This document shows, one piece after another, positions 63,877 through 64,000 of a DNA stretch of 64,000 nt (positions are counted from its first letter, which is position 1; each line of letters opens with the position of its first letter). Under the pieces are notes generated by a model. That model worked only from the letters and a program-made list of their open reading frames with translations. It was not told the origin of the DNA and made no database searches. The stretch is taken from the NCBI GenBank assembly GCA_046349215.1, contig JAXMCV010000003.1:62001-126000 (forward strand). Reading direction: 5' to 3'. The position numbers were made by a program, and so were the translations under genes. This DNA comes from JAJXWB01 sp046349215 (GTDB lineage: Bacteria > Pseudomonadota > Alphaproteobacteria > Rhizobiales > Beijerinckiaceae).

Positions 63877-64000
63877 GGAACACCCGTGTTCGAGAGGCCG
63901 GCGCGAGCCGGGCAAGCCATTCAGATGGCGCGGACGCGCCGGGATGGCAGATGGATCGCACGCAAACGGCTAATTTCGGGTCAACGCGCCGAGCCTAGCG
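63877..64000. other. Right edge of window, no gene seen
   Basis: 124 bases upstream of pgi contain no recognisable gene or clear promoter. Confidence 0.4.

Overview
The window is GC-rich, densely coded and bacterial. Gene content points to an alphaproteobacterium of the Hyphomicrobiales (Rhizobiales), probably near the Beijerinckiaceae/Methylobacteriaceae. The reasons are the pckA / ChvI-ChvG / short HprK / EIIA-Man / HPr block in its usual alphaproteobacterial order, a fused ureAB subunit gene, the feruloyl-CoA synthase type, and palindromic repeats of the kind scattered through genomes of this group. No rRNA, tRNA, CRISPR array, transposase or prophage was seen. Genus is not assigned. Layout: (1) 1-3960: a YgiQ-type radical SAM protein cut by the left edge, then a family 8 glycoside hydrolase joined through a membrane segment to a degenerate GGDEF-like domain, with an in-frame TAG inside its signal peptide. 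(2) 3958-5672: a RecD-like helicase and a MarR regulator. (3) 5740-12437: a small surface-polysaccharide block (rfbF, rfbG, acyltransferase, GT2, FkbM and C-methyltransferase families). (4) 12534-24297: catabolism and transport: feruloyl-CoA synthase behind a perfect palindrome, a hydrolase/membrane fusion, a Cys/His/Met-rich secreted protein with a membrane partner, then esterase, aldehyde dehydrogenase, GST, two near-duplicate solute-binding proteins and RmuC. A candidate small RNA with CCUCC-type loops precedes the esterase. (5) 24397-36463: a complete urea module on the minus strand, urtABCDE - ureD - ureAB - ureC - two ABM-fold monooxygenases - csaA - ureE - ureF - ureG, headed by a sigma-54-type promoter. 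(6) 36743-46872: arfB, an O-antigen-ligase-like membrane protein, gcdH, a CaiB/BaiF CoA-transferase, a ThDP enzyme, an NTF2-like protein, transaldolase and a decayed acyltransferase. (7) 46931-52788: LysR/mmsA divergent pair, a VapBC-type module with a perfect 13-bp inverted-repeat operator, an MFS transporter and small envelope/hypothetical genes. (8) 52819-63876: pckA, HugZ-like protein, chvI, chvG, hprK, EIIA, HPr, a GGDEF-EAL protein and pgi. Regions work together in three clear ways: urea import and hydrolysis under nitrogen control; ChvGI with a partial phosphotransferase relay beside pckA; and glutaryl-CoA/aromatic acid breakdown feeding central metabolism. The most unusual items are the cellulase/GGDEF-like fusion and the anti-Shine-Dalgarno small RNA candidate whose 12-base core recurs in the leader of the first solute-binding gene.
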